Notes under the pieces: generated by a model
What the model saw: the letters and a program-made list of their open reading frames with translations, nothing else
Told to the model about the DNA's origin: nothing
Database searches by the model: none
Position numbers and translations under genes: made by a program
Assembly: GCF_007989085.1 (NCBI RefSeq)
Contig: NZ_BJVJ01000009.1
Span: forward strand, 54,900 to 118,899
Origin: Pseudonocardia sulfidoxydans NBRC 16205
GTDB taxonomy: Bacteria > Actinomycetota > Actinomycetes > Mycobacteriales > Pseudonocardiaceae
Direction of reading: 5' to 3'
Length of the DNA stretch: 64,000 nt
Shown: piece after piece, positions 45,601 to 56,132 of the stretch
How the letters are laid out: each line of letters starts with the position of its first letter
How positions within the stretch are numbered: position 1 is the first letter of the stretch

Positions 45601-46350
45601 CTATCGGAGGTGGATCGCGAGTCCGGTCCCACCGGGCGCGCGCCCGCCCACGAGGACCATGTCCTCGTCGTAGTCGCCCCCGTGGCGCGGGCGGAACGGG
45701 AACCGGCTCCGTCGTCTCCCACGTGCGCAGCCGCTCGCGCAGCGCGTCGCGGGCTTCGACGAACTGCTCGTCGGGCACCCGGTCGGCGCCGTACACCGCG
45801 AAGGGTGGCAGCGGCGACATCCCGGTGTAGAAGAACGTCCCGTGCTGGAGGCTGAACAGCAGGTCGTCCAGCGAACCGTTGATGCCGCGCGAGCCCAGTG
45901 ACACCTCGCTCGCGCCGCCCGTCACGACGACCATCGCCCGCTTGCCCGCGAGCCGGCCCTCGCCGTAGTGGAGGGCGCGGCCGTCCTCGCCGGACAGGCC
46001 GTACGCGAAGCTTTTGACGAACACGCGGTCGATCCAGCCCTTGAGGATCGCGGGGACGCCGAACCACCACAGCGGGAACTGCACGACGACCGTGTCGGCC
46101 CGGACGAGCTTCTCCTGCTCGGCGACGATCTCCGGGCTGAGCTCGCCCGCGGCGCACGCGCGGCCGGACGCCGCACCGACCTGCAGCCGGTCGTCGGCGG
46201 CCTCGGTCCCGTAGTCGGCCACATCGACGAGCGGGTTCCACTTCATCGCGTAAAGGTCCGACTCACGGACCTCGTGGCCGAGATCGCGGAGCGTCTGGAC
46301 ACCGTCGTCGCGCAGTGCGCCGCTGAGGGAACGGGGTCCGGGATGGGCGA
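45601..46350 (-). pseudogene. Broken NAD(P)H:quinone oxidoreductase (flavodoxin-like fold)
   Basis: The frame from FAHPGPRSLSGALRDDGVQ through VVVQFPLWWFGVPAILKGWID to MSPLPPFAVYGADRVPDEQF matches the MdaB/NQO family of flavin quinone reductases. Two defects are visible. The first strand and start codon are missing: the frame enters at about 46350 from sequence antisense to an AraC fragment. Near 45690-45705 the frame is lost: the typical ending HGGDYDEDMVLVGGRAPGG is read only in another frame and stops with TAG at 45601. A real decay is likelier than two errors, but sequencing error could explain the second. Confidence 0.75.
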
Positions 46351-46571
46351 ATACCGTCCCCGACGGCCCCGAAGAATGGCTCACCGAGCAACGGGTCGAG
46401 CGCGCCCGGCAGCTCCTGGAGGAGTCGACCCTCCCGATCGACCGGATCGCCACGGAGTCCGGCTTCGGCACCTCGGCGTCGCTGCGGCAGAACTTCCAGT
46501 CCGGCCTCGGGGTGTCCCCCAGCGCCTACCGCGCCACGTTCTGCGGCGTGCCGGCGACGCAGCCCGGCTGA
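46344..46571 (+). pseudogene. C-terminal fragment of an AraC-family regulator
   Basis: The frame reads EEWLTEQRVERARQLLEES, LPIDRIATESGFGTSASLRQ and GVSPSAYRATF, which is the second helix-turn-helix of AraC/GlxA-type regulators. The first helix-turn-helix and the ligand domain are absent. The fragment starts exactly where the broken quinone reductase loses its N-terminus on the opposite strand, marking a deletion or recombination junction. Confidence 0.8.
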
Positions 46572-46624
46572 ACCTGTCCGACGAGACGCGCAAGTGTGAT
46601 CTTCATCTACTGATCCATTCCGCG

Positions 46625-46640
46625 TCGAACGCATGTTCGT
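46625..46640. promoter_or_regulatory. LexA (SOS) box in front of the HNH endonuclease gene
   Basis: TCGAACGCATGTTCGT matches 11 of the 12 fixed positions of the actinobacterial SOS box TCGAAC-N4-GTTCGA. It ends 12 bases before the HNH start codon, where LexA would block transcription or initiation. I found no comparable site elsewhere in the window. Confidence 0.7.
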
Positions 46641-46652
46641 CATGATCACCGC

Positions 46653-47333
46653 ATGCCCAGAGCGAGACGATGGACCGACGAACAGTTGATCGAGGCGGTC
46701 GCGGAGAGCGCGACGTTGGCGGAGGTGTGCAGGCGGCTCGGCATCCTGCCCGGCAAGTACGACGCGCTGCGCCGCCACATCGTGCGGCTGGGGATCAACG
46801 CGTCGCACCTGCCGCGAGCTGGAGAAGGCTCGCCACGGACGGGACGCAGATACACTGACGATCAACTCAGGGACGCCGTGCGCGACTCGGCCACCATGCA
46901 CGACGTGCTCCGCGCGCTGGGCTACAACGTGAGCGGCGGCATGTTCCGGTCTGTCTCAGCCCACATTCGCCTCCTCGACCTCGATACGTCGCACTTCACC
47001 GGCCAGCGCTGGGCTCGCGGACGCAAGCTTCCGGGCCGGCCCAGGTATCCCCTGGAGGCCATCCTGGTTCCGAACTCGCCCTACTCCAATGTCGGACACC
47101 TCCGTCGTCGACTGATCCAGGCCGGCCTCAAACCGGACCACTGTGAAGACTGCGGCCGGAACACCTGGCAGGGGCAGCCTCTTCCGCTCGCGCTCGATCA
47201 CGTCAATGGAGACCACACCGACAACCGGCTGGAGAATCTCCGTATCCTGTGCCCGAACTGCCACGCACTCACCGACACGTGGTGTGGCAGAAAGCGCGCC
47301 GGCGTACTCCAACGGCAGAGAGAAGGCACTTAG
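46653..47333 (+). CDS. HNH endonuclease with duplicated N-terminal helical modules, overlapping a tRNA-like gene
   Basis: The 226-residue protein has two related N-terminal modules of about 50 residues (WTDEQLIEAVAESATLAEV and YTDDQLRDAVRDSATMHDV), each like a helix-turn-helix for nucleic-acid binding. The C-terminal part is an HNH domain with zinc pairs Cys164/Cys167 and Cys200/Cys203 and the core LALDHVNGDHTDNRLENL including His183. It cuts DNA, or possibly RNA; the target is unknown. GC content is lower than in its neighbours. A LexA-type box precedes it. The last 12 codons lie in the tRNA-like gene and the TAG stop coincides with its anticodon. Resembles phage and homing-type HNH proteins. 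Confidence 0.87.
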   Translation: MPRARRWTDEQLIEAVAESATLAEVCRRLGILPGKYDALRRHIVRLGINASHLPRAGEGSPRTGRRYTDDQLRDAVRDSATMHDVLRALGYNVSGGMFRSVSAHIRLLDLDTSHFTGQRWARGRKLPGRPRYPLEAILVPNSPYSNVGHLRRRLIQAGLKPDHCEDCGRNTWQGQPLPLALDHVNGDHTDNRLENLRILCPNCHALTDTWCGRKRAGVLQRQREGT

Positions 47334-47370
47334 AATGCCTCCAGTGCGGGTTCGAATCCCGCCGCCGGCA
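47298..47370 (+). tRNA. tRNA-like gene, class I, anticodon UAG
   Basis: Acceptor arms GCCGGCG and CGCCGGC pair perfectly. The D arm CTC/GAG has a loop containing GG. The anticodon stem AGGCA/TGCCT holds the loop CTTAGAA with anticodon TAG (47331-47333). The T arm is GCGGG-TTCGAAT-CCCGC and position 73 is A; CCA is not encoded. The variable region is only 5 bases, unlike real leucine tRNAs that read CUA, and three bases instead of one join the D and anticodon stems. The first 36 bases are also the end of the HNH gene. It could be a functional unusual tRNA, a mimic, or a remnant. Confidence 0.75.
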
Positions 47371-47416
47371 CAGCTCTGACCAGTGAAATAGCTTGTTGCC
47401 CAACGAGCGGAGGCTC

Positions 47417-48091
47417 CTAGAGCGGCTGCGGCTCCGGCTCCCGGACGTCCTCCGGGAGCGGCCGCCGCGCCGCGATCACGACGCCCGCGAGCCCGACCAG
47501 CCCGCAGACCACCGACGCCACGATCAGCGCGGGCGGGGGCGTCCCGGTCACGGCGTCACCGAGGACGACGATCGCGACCGTCCCCGGCACGATCCCGACC
47601 GCCGTGCCCAGCAGGTAGGGCCAGAACCGGACCGCCGAGAGCCCCGACAGGTAGTTCAGCACCGCGAACGGCACCGCCGGGACGAGCCGCAGCGAGGTCA
47701 CCGCCAACAGCCCGTGGTGGTCCAGCCGCAGCCGCACCCAGTTCACGGCCCGCCCGCGCGCGTAGCGCTCGACCAGCCGTCCCCCGGTGGCCCGGACGAG
47801 GGCGAAGGCGATGACCGCGGCGAGGTTCGTCGCCACCAGGGTGAGGACCAGCCCGACCGCCCAGCCGAACAGCGCCCCGGCGACGAGTGTGAACACCGTC
47901 CGCGGCACCGGACCCACGGTGAGCCCCGTATGCAGCGCCAGGAACGCCAACGGCGCCCAGACGCCCGCAGCGGCGACGGTCTCGCGGACGTCGGCCATCC
48001 CCGGCATCCCGTAGGTCCTCAGGAGCAGCGCCGCGCCGGACACGGCGACGACGACGAACACGGCCGTCCCCACCTGGCGCCACCACTGCAC
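47417..48091 (-). CDS. TVP38/TMEM64 (SNARE-associated, VTT domain) membrane protein
   Basis: The 224-residue protein has about six hydrophobic segments. The VTT core is clear: VGPVPRTVFTLVAGALFG, then LVPAVPFAVLNYLSGLSAVRFWPYLLGTAVGIVPGTV. Members of this DedA-related group are linked to lipid scrambling or membrane homeostasis. The start is GTG 48091. It is divergent from pcaC. Confidence 0.88.
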   Translation of the reverse strand: MQWWRQVGTAVFVVVAVSGAALLLRTYGMPGMADVRETVAAAGVWAPLAFLALHTGLTVGPVPRTVFTLVAGALFGWAVGLVLTLVATNLAAVIAFALVRATGGRLVERYARGRAVNWVRLRLDHHGLLAVTSLRLVPAVPFAVLNYLSGLSAVRFWPYLLGTAVGIVPGTVAIVVLGDAVTGTPPPALIVASVVCGLVGLAGVVIAARRPLPEDVREPEPQPL

Positions 48092-48209
48092 GACCTCGAC
48101 GGTACCGACCGTCCCCGGCGCACCGGCAGCGCCGGTCGGCCCGTCACCGGCGGTTCACGCGGGGTTCACCGGTGCGGCGCCACGAGCGGGGTGGGGCTAG
48201 CGTCCGGTC

Positions 48210-48611
48210 GTGACGACCGACGACGGCCCCCACCTCGACCTCGATCCCGACGGCCTCGCGGTGCGCCGCGAGGTCCTCGGCCCCGCGCACGTCGACGCGG
48301 CGCTGGCCCGCGCCGACGACACCACCGCCGCGTTCCAGGAGATGATCACCCGCTACGCGTGGGGCGGGATCTGGACGCGGCCCGGCCTCGACCGCCGCAT
48401 GCGCAGCGCGATCACGTTGACGTCGCTGGTCGCGCACGGGCATCTCGGGGAGCTGGAACTGCACGTGCGGGGCGCGCTGCGCAACGGGCTGACCCGGGAG
48501 GAGATCGTCGAGGTCCTGCTGCAGTGCGCGATCTACTCGGGCGTCCCAGCGGCCAACGCGGCCTTCGGCGTGGCCCGCCGCGTGCTCGCCGAGGAAGCCT
48601 CGACGGACTGA
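48210..48611 (+). CDS. pcaC: 4-carboxymuconolactone decarboxylase
   Basis: The 133-residue protein is a compact AhpD-fold member of the PcaC type: YAWGGIWTRPGLDRRMRSAITL, HGHLGELELHVRGALRNGLT and EEIVEVLLQCAIYSGVPAAN, including the conserved Glu and His. It decarboxylates 4-carboxymuconolactone, the step two after PcaGH. pobA, pcaH and pcaG are at 16-18.4 kb and pcaB, pcaD, pcaIJ and pcaF are not in the window, so the pathway is scattered here. The start is GTG 48210. Confidence 0.9.
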   Translation: MTTDDGPHLDLDPDGLAVRREVLGPAHVDAALARADDTTAAFQEMITRYAWGGIWTRPGLDRRMRSAITLTSLVAHGHLGELELHVRGALRNGLTREEIVEVLLQCAIYSGVPAANAAFGVARRVLAEEASTD

Positions 48612-48652
48612 CGTCGCACCCCGTCGCGCCCCGACGAGCCGGCCCGACATCC

Positions 48653-48768
48653 GCGCGCAACCTCACTGCTGTCCGGGCGCCCGATCACGACCGTGAGGTT
48701 GCGCGCGATCGGCCGTCCGCAACCTCAGTGCTGTCCGGGCGCCCGGAACACGACCGCGGGGTAACGCG
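48653..48768. repeat. GCGCAACCTCACTGC inverted repeat plus degenerate copy
   Basis: The first unit (48653-48706) has arms GCGCGCAACCTCAC and GTGAGGTTGCGCGC around a CTGTCCGGGCGCC-containing spacer. A second unit from about 48718 keeps GCAACCTCAGTGCTGTCCGG but its right arm has decayed to GGGGTAACGC. The repeat lies between the convergent pcaC and rdgB genes, ending at the rdgB stop. Confidence 0.85.
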
Positions 48769-48773
48769 GCGGC

Positions 48774-49375
48774 TCAGGAGATCAGCGTGCGCAGGTGCGG
48801 CAGCAGAGCGCGCATCGCGATCCCACGGTGCGAGGCGGCGTCCTTCTCCTCCGGGGAGAGCTCGGCGGAGGTCCGCTGCTCGCCGTCGGGCACGAAGATC
48901 GGGTCGTAGCCGAATCCGTTGCCGCCGCGGCGCTCGCGGACGAGCCGGCCCCGCCACCGCCCCTCGACGACGAACTCCTCACCGCCCGGCACGACGAGCG
49001 CCGCCGCGCACACGAACGCGGCGCAACGACGCTCGTCGGGGACGTCGGCGATCTGGCCCAGCACGAGGTCGAGGTTGGCCTCGTCGTCGCCGTGGCGGCC
49101 CGACCAGCGTGCGGAGAGGACGCCGGGCATGCCGTTGAGGGCGTCGACGGCGAGCCCGGAGTCGTCGGCCACCGAGGGCAGCCCGGTGGCGGTGGCGGCG
49201 TCGCGCGCCTTGGCGAGGGCGTTCTCGGCGAACGTCGCGCCGGTCTCGGGGGCTTCGGGGAACTCCTCGACGTCGCGCAGTCCCCAGACGGCGATGCCGC
49301 CGAGGTCGGACGCGTCGAGCAGGCGGCGCAGCTCGGAGAGCTTCGCGGTGTTGCGGGTGGCGACGAGCAGCGCGG

Positions 49376-49379
<4 letters not shown>
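48774..49379 (-). CDS. rdgB: XTP/dITP (non-canonical purine NTP) pyrophosphatase
   Basis: The 201-residue enzyme removes inosine- and xanthosine-type triphosphates from the nucleotide pool. [38 protein letters not shown] and [15 protein letters not shown] are all characteristic. GTG 49379 overlaps the rph stop as GTGA. The order rph-rdgB equals Rv1340-Rv1341 of M. tuberculosis. Confidence 0.95.
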
Positions 49380-50131
<752 letters not shown>

Positions 50132-50201
50132 CGCGACAGCTTAGGCAGCGGCGGACCGGCCGATACACGCACCTCACACCTCCTCAGGTTGAGTGTTCAA
50201 C

Positions 50202-50714
50202 ATGTTTACGATCGGTGGAATCCCCGCCCATCCGCTCGTCGTCCACGCCGTCGTCGTGCTGCTCCCCCTCGCGGCGATCGGCGCGGTGGTGATCGCGGTC
50301 CGGCCGTCGCTGCGCCGGACCCTCGGCGTCGCGGTCACCCTCGTCGCGCTCGCCGGCGTGGTCGCCGTGCCCGTCGCGACGCAGTCCGGCAGCCGGCTCC
50401 TCGCCACGTCGGGCGGCGGTGGCCCGCTCGTCGGCGAGCACGCCGACCGCGCCGGCAACCTGCTCCCCTGGGCCGTCCTGTTCCTCGCGCTGCTGCTGGT
50501 CAGCGTCGTCACCGGGAAGCGGGCCGACCGCACGACGACCCCTGCCGACGCGGCCGGCGGCGGCGTCGCGGTGCAGACCCGGACCACGACCCTGCACCGC
50601 GTCTCGACGGTCACCGGCGTCCTCGCCGCGCTCGCCGGCATCGCCGTCACAGCTCTGGTCGTGTGGATCGGCGACGCGGGCGCGCAGTCGGTGTGGCAGG
50701 GCATCGGCGGCTGA
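50202..50714 (+). CDS. DUF2231 membrane protein
   Basis: The 170-residue protein starts MFTIGGIPAHPLVVHAVVVL, the hallmark of DUF2231, and has four membrane segments. A histidine in LVGEHADRAGN follows the second. The function is unknown; relatives often sit with electron-transfer proteins. GTG 50193, three codons upstream and behind AGG, is an alternative start. The gene is inserted on the opposite strand between rph and the phosphodiesterase gene. Confidence 0.8.
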   Translation: MFTIGGIPAHPLVVHAVVVLLPLAAIGAVVIAVRPSLRRTLGVAVTLVALAGVVAVPVATQSGSRLLATSGGGGPLVGEHADRAGNLLPWAVLFLALLLVSVVTGKRADRTTTPADAAGGGVAVQTRTTTLHRVSTVTGVLAALAGIAVTALVVWIGDAGAQSVWQGIGG

Positions 50715-50745
50715 CCCCGCCCGACCGGCCCCTCCCCCCGACGAC

Positions 50746-50792
50746 ACGAACGGCACAGTGGCGCAACCGAATGGCGCGACTGTGCCGTTCGT
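50746..50792. repeat. ACGAACGGCACAGT hairpin repeat, copy 3
   Basis: The same perfect 14-base arms as at 11720 and 11795 enclose a loop that reads as the reverse complement of theirs, so this copy is inverted. It lies between convergent genes, 32 bases after the DUF2231 stop and 28 bases before the phosphodiesterase stop. Confidence 0.85.
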
Positions 50793-50819
50793 GCAACACG
50801 TCGGCTCGGGGGCGGGGAC

Positions 50820-51605
50820 TCAGATCTCGTACGTCGCGTCGGGGCGGACGAGCTCGACCGGGCCGTCGTAGACCTCCCGGGCCTCGGCGAGCAGGGCGTC
50901 ACCGTCGAACCAGACGGGGACGTGGGTGAGCAGCAGCCGCCCCACCCCGGCCGCGGCGGCGTGCTCCCCCGCCTGCCGCCCCGACAGGTGCACCCCCGGC
51001 GGCGGCTCCTGCCACCACTGCGTGACGTGGGGCCAGGTGGCCTCGCAGAGCAGCACGTCGGCGCCCCGGGCGGCCCGGACGAGTCCCTCGCACGGGCCGG
51101 TGTCCCCGCTGTAGACGAGGCTGCGGCCGTCGTGGTCCACGCGGATCGCATACGCCTCGCAGGGGTGGTCGACCGCCCCGAAGCGCAGGTCGACATCGGC
51201 AACGGAAGCGGTACCGCCGTCGGTCATCGTCGCGAAGGCGCAGACGTCGGTGAGGTCGGTCGCGGCGCGCTCGGCGGCCGAAGGTGCGTAGGCGGCGCCC
51301 AGCCGGTCGGGAGCCTCCGCGGGGGCGTGGACGGGGAGCTTGCGCGCGGTGGCGTCGTAGGGCGGGAACGGGTGGTAGCGACGGTGCACGACGAGCGCGG
51401 AGGTGTCGGCGCAGTGGTCGGGGTGCAAATGCGAGAGGACGACGGCGTCGAGGTCCCAGGGGTCGAGATGTCGTTGCAGCGCGCCGACGGTGCCGTTGCC
51501 GAGGTCGAGGACGATCCGGGTGCCGCCGGCGTCGACGAGGTAGCCGGACGCGGGCGAACGGGGCCCGGGCCCGCTGCCCGAACAGCCGAGGACGGTGAGC
51601 CGCAT
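50820..51605 (-). CDS. MBL-fold cyclic-nucleotide phosphodiesterase homologue (Rv1339-like)
   Basis: The 261-residue metallo-beta-lactamase-fold hydrolase has the metal motif LSHLHPDHCAD, an Asp ligand in YSGDTGPCEGL and a late His in LLTHVP. It sits between murI and rph, the position of Rv1339 in M. tuberculosis, which has been described as an atypical class II cAMP phosphodiesterase. The same role here is inference from family and synteny. An RNase Z-like activity is the alternative. The start is ATG 51605. Confidence 0.85.
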   Translation of the reverse strand: MRLTVLGCSGSGPGPRSPASGYLVDAGGTRIVLDLGNGTVGALQRHLDPWDLDAVVLSHLHPDHCADTSALVVHRRYHPFPPYDATARKLPVHAPAEAPDRLGAAYAPSAAERAATDLTDVCAFATMTDGGTASVADVDLRFGAVDHPCEAYAIRVDHDGRSLVYSGDTGPCEGLVRAARGADVLLCEATWPHVTQWWQEPPPGVHLSGRQAGEHAAAAGVGRLLLTHVPVWFDGDALLAEAREVYDGPVELVRPDATYEI

Positions 51606-51629
51606 GGCCCGAGACGCTAACGCCCGCTG

Positions 51630-52052
51630 TCAGCGACCGCGTGTGCGGCGCAGCCACCACAGGCCGACGAGCGGCAGCACGAGCGGCACGAAGCCGTAGC
51701 CGCGGCCGTAGAGCGACCAGACGGTGTCGGAGGGGAAGTCGGCGGTGTCGAGGGCGGTGAGGGTGCCGACGGCGAGGACGCCGACGAGCTCGATGCCGAC
51801 GGCGACCCAGGCGAGCCGGCGGCGGCCGGGCCCGGAGCCGGCGAGGCCGATCGTCGCCAGGATGTAGACGACGCCCGCGAACGCCGACAGCAGGTACGCG
51901 ACGGGTGCCTCGGAGAACTTGGTGGCGATCTGGACGGCGGCGCGGGCCGTGGCGGACAGCGCGAAGATCGCGTAGACGGCGATGAGGACGCGCCCGGGGC
52001 CGCTGGAGGTGGGGCGCGGCGCGTGGTCCGCCCGGGACGAGGGATCAGACAT
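51630..52052 (-). CDS. Conserved membrane protein (Rv1342c-like position)
   Basis: The 140-residue protein has a polar, Pro/Ser-rich N-terminus and four membrane helices. A short loop ALDTADFPSDTVWSLYGRGY between the last two is the most distinctive part. Similar small membrane proteins occur at this place in related genomes; the function is unknown. It overlaps the end of the gene before it by 8 bases. Confidence 0.78.
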   Translation of the reverse strand: MSDPSSRADHAPRPTSSGPGRVLIAVYAIFALSATARAAVQIATKFSEAPVAYLLSAFAGVVYILATIGLAGSGPGRRRLAWVAVGIELVGVLAVGTLTALDTADFPSDTVWSLYGRGYGFVPLVLPLVGLWWLRRTRGR

Positions 52053-52416
52053 TCGCGGCCGCCCACAGCTCGGCGAGGCGCCAGACGGCGACCCCGGTCC
52101 CGATGGCGGCGACGGTGACGACCGCTCCGCCCCAGCGCGTCGTGGGCTCGGTGACGGCGAACTGCATCCCGATGGGCAGCACGCAGATCGAGACGACGAG
52201 GTAGATCAGGAAGGTGCCCTGCTCGGGGAGGGTGACCCCGCCGCCGAGGACCCGGTAGGCGGCGATCACGGCCTGGACGACGAGCAGTGCCTCGACGATG
52301 CCGACGCCGATGCGGATGTCGCGGCCGGGGTGGCGACCCTGTGCGGTACGGACGAGGCCGTACAGGGCGAGCAGTCCCGTCGCCACGTACACCACGATCA
52401 CCAGCGCGCCGATCAC
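52045..52416 (-). CDS. Small four-helix membrane protein
   Basis: The 123-residue protein has four hydrophobic segments and no catalytic motif. I do not recognise a family. Overlap with the following membrane-protein gene (8 bases) suggests that the two proteins work together, perhaps as a complex. The start is ATG 52416. Confidence 0.72.
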   Translation of the reverse strand: MIGALVIVVYVATGLLALYGLVRTAQGRHPGRDIRIGVGIVEALLVVQAVIAAYRVLGGGVTLPEQGTFLIYLVVSICVLPIGMQFAVTEPTTRWGGAVVTVAAIGTGVAVWRLAELWAAANV

Positions 52417-52472
52417 GCGGCGACGCTACCCGAGCCCTCCGGGGGCTCCGCGCCGTGGCCCCGGCAGGCCTC

Positions 52473-52526
52473 GCGCGCAACCTCACTGCTCTCCGACGGC
52501 TTCACGACAGCAGTGAGGTTGCGCGC
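52473..52526. repeat. GCGCAACCTCACTGCT inverted repeat, perfect single copy
   Basis: GCGCGCAACCTCACTGCT and AGCAGTGAGGTTGCGCGC are perfect 18-base arms with an 18-base spacer, the best-preserved member of this family in the window. It lies 14 bases beyond the murI stop and is probably its terminator. Confidence 0.9.
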
Positions 52527-52540
52527 GGACGGTGAGGGCC

Positions 52541-53377
52541 TCACAGCCGCTGCAGGCCAGCCCGCCCGACGACCGGGCCGATCTCGGGGCCGAGGAACCG
52601 GCGGCCGAGGCGGCGGAACGGTTCCGGGTCGCCGGTGGCGAGGAACTCGTGGGGCGCGGCGGGTGGGTCGGTCTCGGGGTCACGCAGCAGGTCGGCACCC
52701 ATGAGGGTGCGGACGACGTCCTTCGCGGTCTCGTCGGCGCTGGACACGAGGGTGACCTCGGGCCCGAGGACGATCTGGAGCAGGCCGGTGAGCAGCGGGT
52801 AATGCGTGCAGCCGAGGACGACGGTGTCGACGCGGGCCTGCTGCAGCGGCTCGAGGTAGCTCTGCGCGATGCCGAGGATCTGGCGTCCGCTGGTGACGCC
52901 GCGCTCGACGAAGTCGACGAACCGGGGGCACGCGACGGAGGTGACGGAGACGTCGCGGGCGGCGGCGAACGCGTCGGCATAGGCGCCGGAGGCAATGGTG
53001 GCTCTGGTGCCGATGACGCCGATGCGGCCGTTGCGGGTCGCGGCGACGGCGCGGCGGACGGCGGGCAGCACGACCTCGACGACGGGGACGCCGTAGCGCT
53101 CGCGGGCGTCGGCCAGGCAGGCCGCCGACGCGGTGTTGCAGGCGATGACCAGCAGTTTCACGCCGCGGTCGATGAGCTCGTCGCCGATGGCGAGGGCGTG
53201 GCGGCGGATCTCGGGGATCCGCAGCGGGCCGTAGGGGCCGTTGGCGGTGTCGCCGACGTAGACGACGCGTTCGGCGGGAAGCTGGTCGATGACGGCGCGC
53301 GCGACGGTGAGCCCGCCGACCCCGGAGTCGAAGATGCCGATCGGGGCATCTCGATCGACGAGGCAGTGGCCGGTCAC
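52541..53377 (-). CDS. murI: Glutamate racemase
   Basis: The 278-residue enzyme makes D-glutamate for peptidoglycan. [17 protein letters not shown], the first catalytic Cys in [12 protein letters not shown] and the second in [14 protein letters not shown] are visible. GTG 53377 overlaps the rhomboid gene's stop (GTGA). Same order as Rv1337-murI in M. tuberculosis. Confidence 0.95.
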   Translation of the reverse strand: MTGHCLVDRDAPIGIFDSGVGGLTVARAVIDQLPAERVVYVGDTANGPYGPLRIPEIRRHALAIGDELIDRGVKLLVIACNTASAACLADARERYGVPVVEVVLPAVRRAVAATRNGRIGVIGTRATIASGAYADAFAAARDVSVTSVACPRFVDFVERGVTSGRQILGIAQSYLEPLQQARVDTVVLGCTHYPLLTGLLQIVLGPEVTLVSSADETAKDVVRTLMGADLLRDPETDPPAAPHEFLATGDPEPFRRLGRRFLGPEIGPVVGRAGLQRL

Positions 53378-54030
53378 GCCCCGAGGGTAGTCGACGTCGC
53401 GCGTGCCCCTCGGTCCGCGCGGGACACGAGGAACGCCGCGAGGAGCCCGGCGAGCGCGCCGAACAGGTGGCCCTGCCAGGAGATCTCCGGACGGCCGGGG
53501 ATGACGCCGAGAAGGACGCTGCCCCACACGGCGAACAGGACGATCGCGACGGCGATCTGCGCGAGACTTCGCGCGAAGAAGCCCCGGACCAGCAGGAACA
53601 CGAGCCAACCGAAGATGACACCCGACATGCCGATCGTCGAGGTGTTCGACGGCCCGACGAGCCACACCCCGAGCCCGGACAGGATCCAGATGAGCGCGGT
53701 GACGGCGATGAACTGCCCGATCCCGCCGGCCATCACGAGGAAGCCGAGGACGAGGAACGGGAGCGTGTTGGCGGCCAGGTGCGCCCAGCTGCCGTGCAGC
53801 AGCGGCGCCCAGATGATCGCCGGCAGTCCGCTGACGCTGCGTGACTCGATGCCGTCGTAGTCCCACCCGAGGCGGCCGAGCTGGTCGATCAGCTCGATGA
53901 GGTACAGCACGACGGTGAACGCGACCATCGTGATCGCCGCGGGCACCGGCTTGGCGGGCAGCACCCGGGCGAGCGGGCGCCGCGACGAGGGTGTGGGGGT
54001 CGGGCCGAGCGGAGGCACGGTCGCGTCCAT
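53374..54030 (-). CDS. Rhomboid-family intramembrane serine protease
   Basis: The 218-residue protein has six or so membrane helices. The nucleophilic Ser is in [11 protein letters not shown] (GxSG) and the catalytic His in [30 protein letters not shown] is the conserved oxyanion-side helix. It is the Rv1337 counterpart, coupled to murI. Substrates are unknown. The start is ATG 54030. Confidence 0.92.
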   Translation of the reverse strand: MDATVPPLGPTPTPSSRRPLARVLPAKPVPAAITMVAFTVVLYLIELIDQLGRLGWDYDGIESRSVSGLPAIIWAPLLHGSWAHLAANTLPFLVLGFLVMAGGIGQFIAVTALIWILSGLGVWLVGPSNTSTIGMSGVIFGWLVFLLVRGFFARSLAQIAVAIVLFAVWGSVLLGVIPGRPEISWQGHLFGALAGLLAAFLVSRADRGARATSTTLGA

Positions 54031-54092
54031 GCCGCCGAGCGTACGCGCGAAACACTGTTCTCAGTCAGCACGCACGTGCCGGGGAGCAGGTC

Positions 54093-54132
54093 GTGAGTGG
54101 CGATAGTCGCTATAGCGACTATCGCCACTCAC
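54093..54132. repeat. 40-bp palindromic repeat, copy 7
   Basis: This is the consensus form: GTGAGTGGCGATAGTCGC, TATA, GCGACTATCGCCACTCAC. It lies 7 bases beyond the cysM stop and 63 bases before the rhomboid gene's start, between two genes of the same strand. Confidence 0.9.
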
Positions 54133-54138
54133 AGGGGC

Positions 54139-56094
<1,956 letters not shown>

Positions 56095-56132
56095 TCACAT
56101 TTCCCGAACTGTGGGAATGCCATGCTCGGTGG

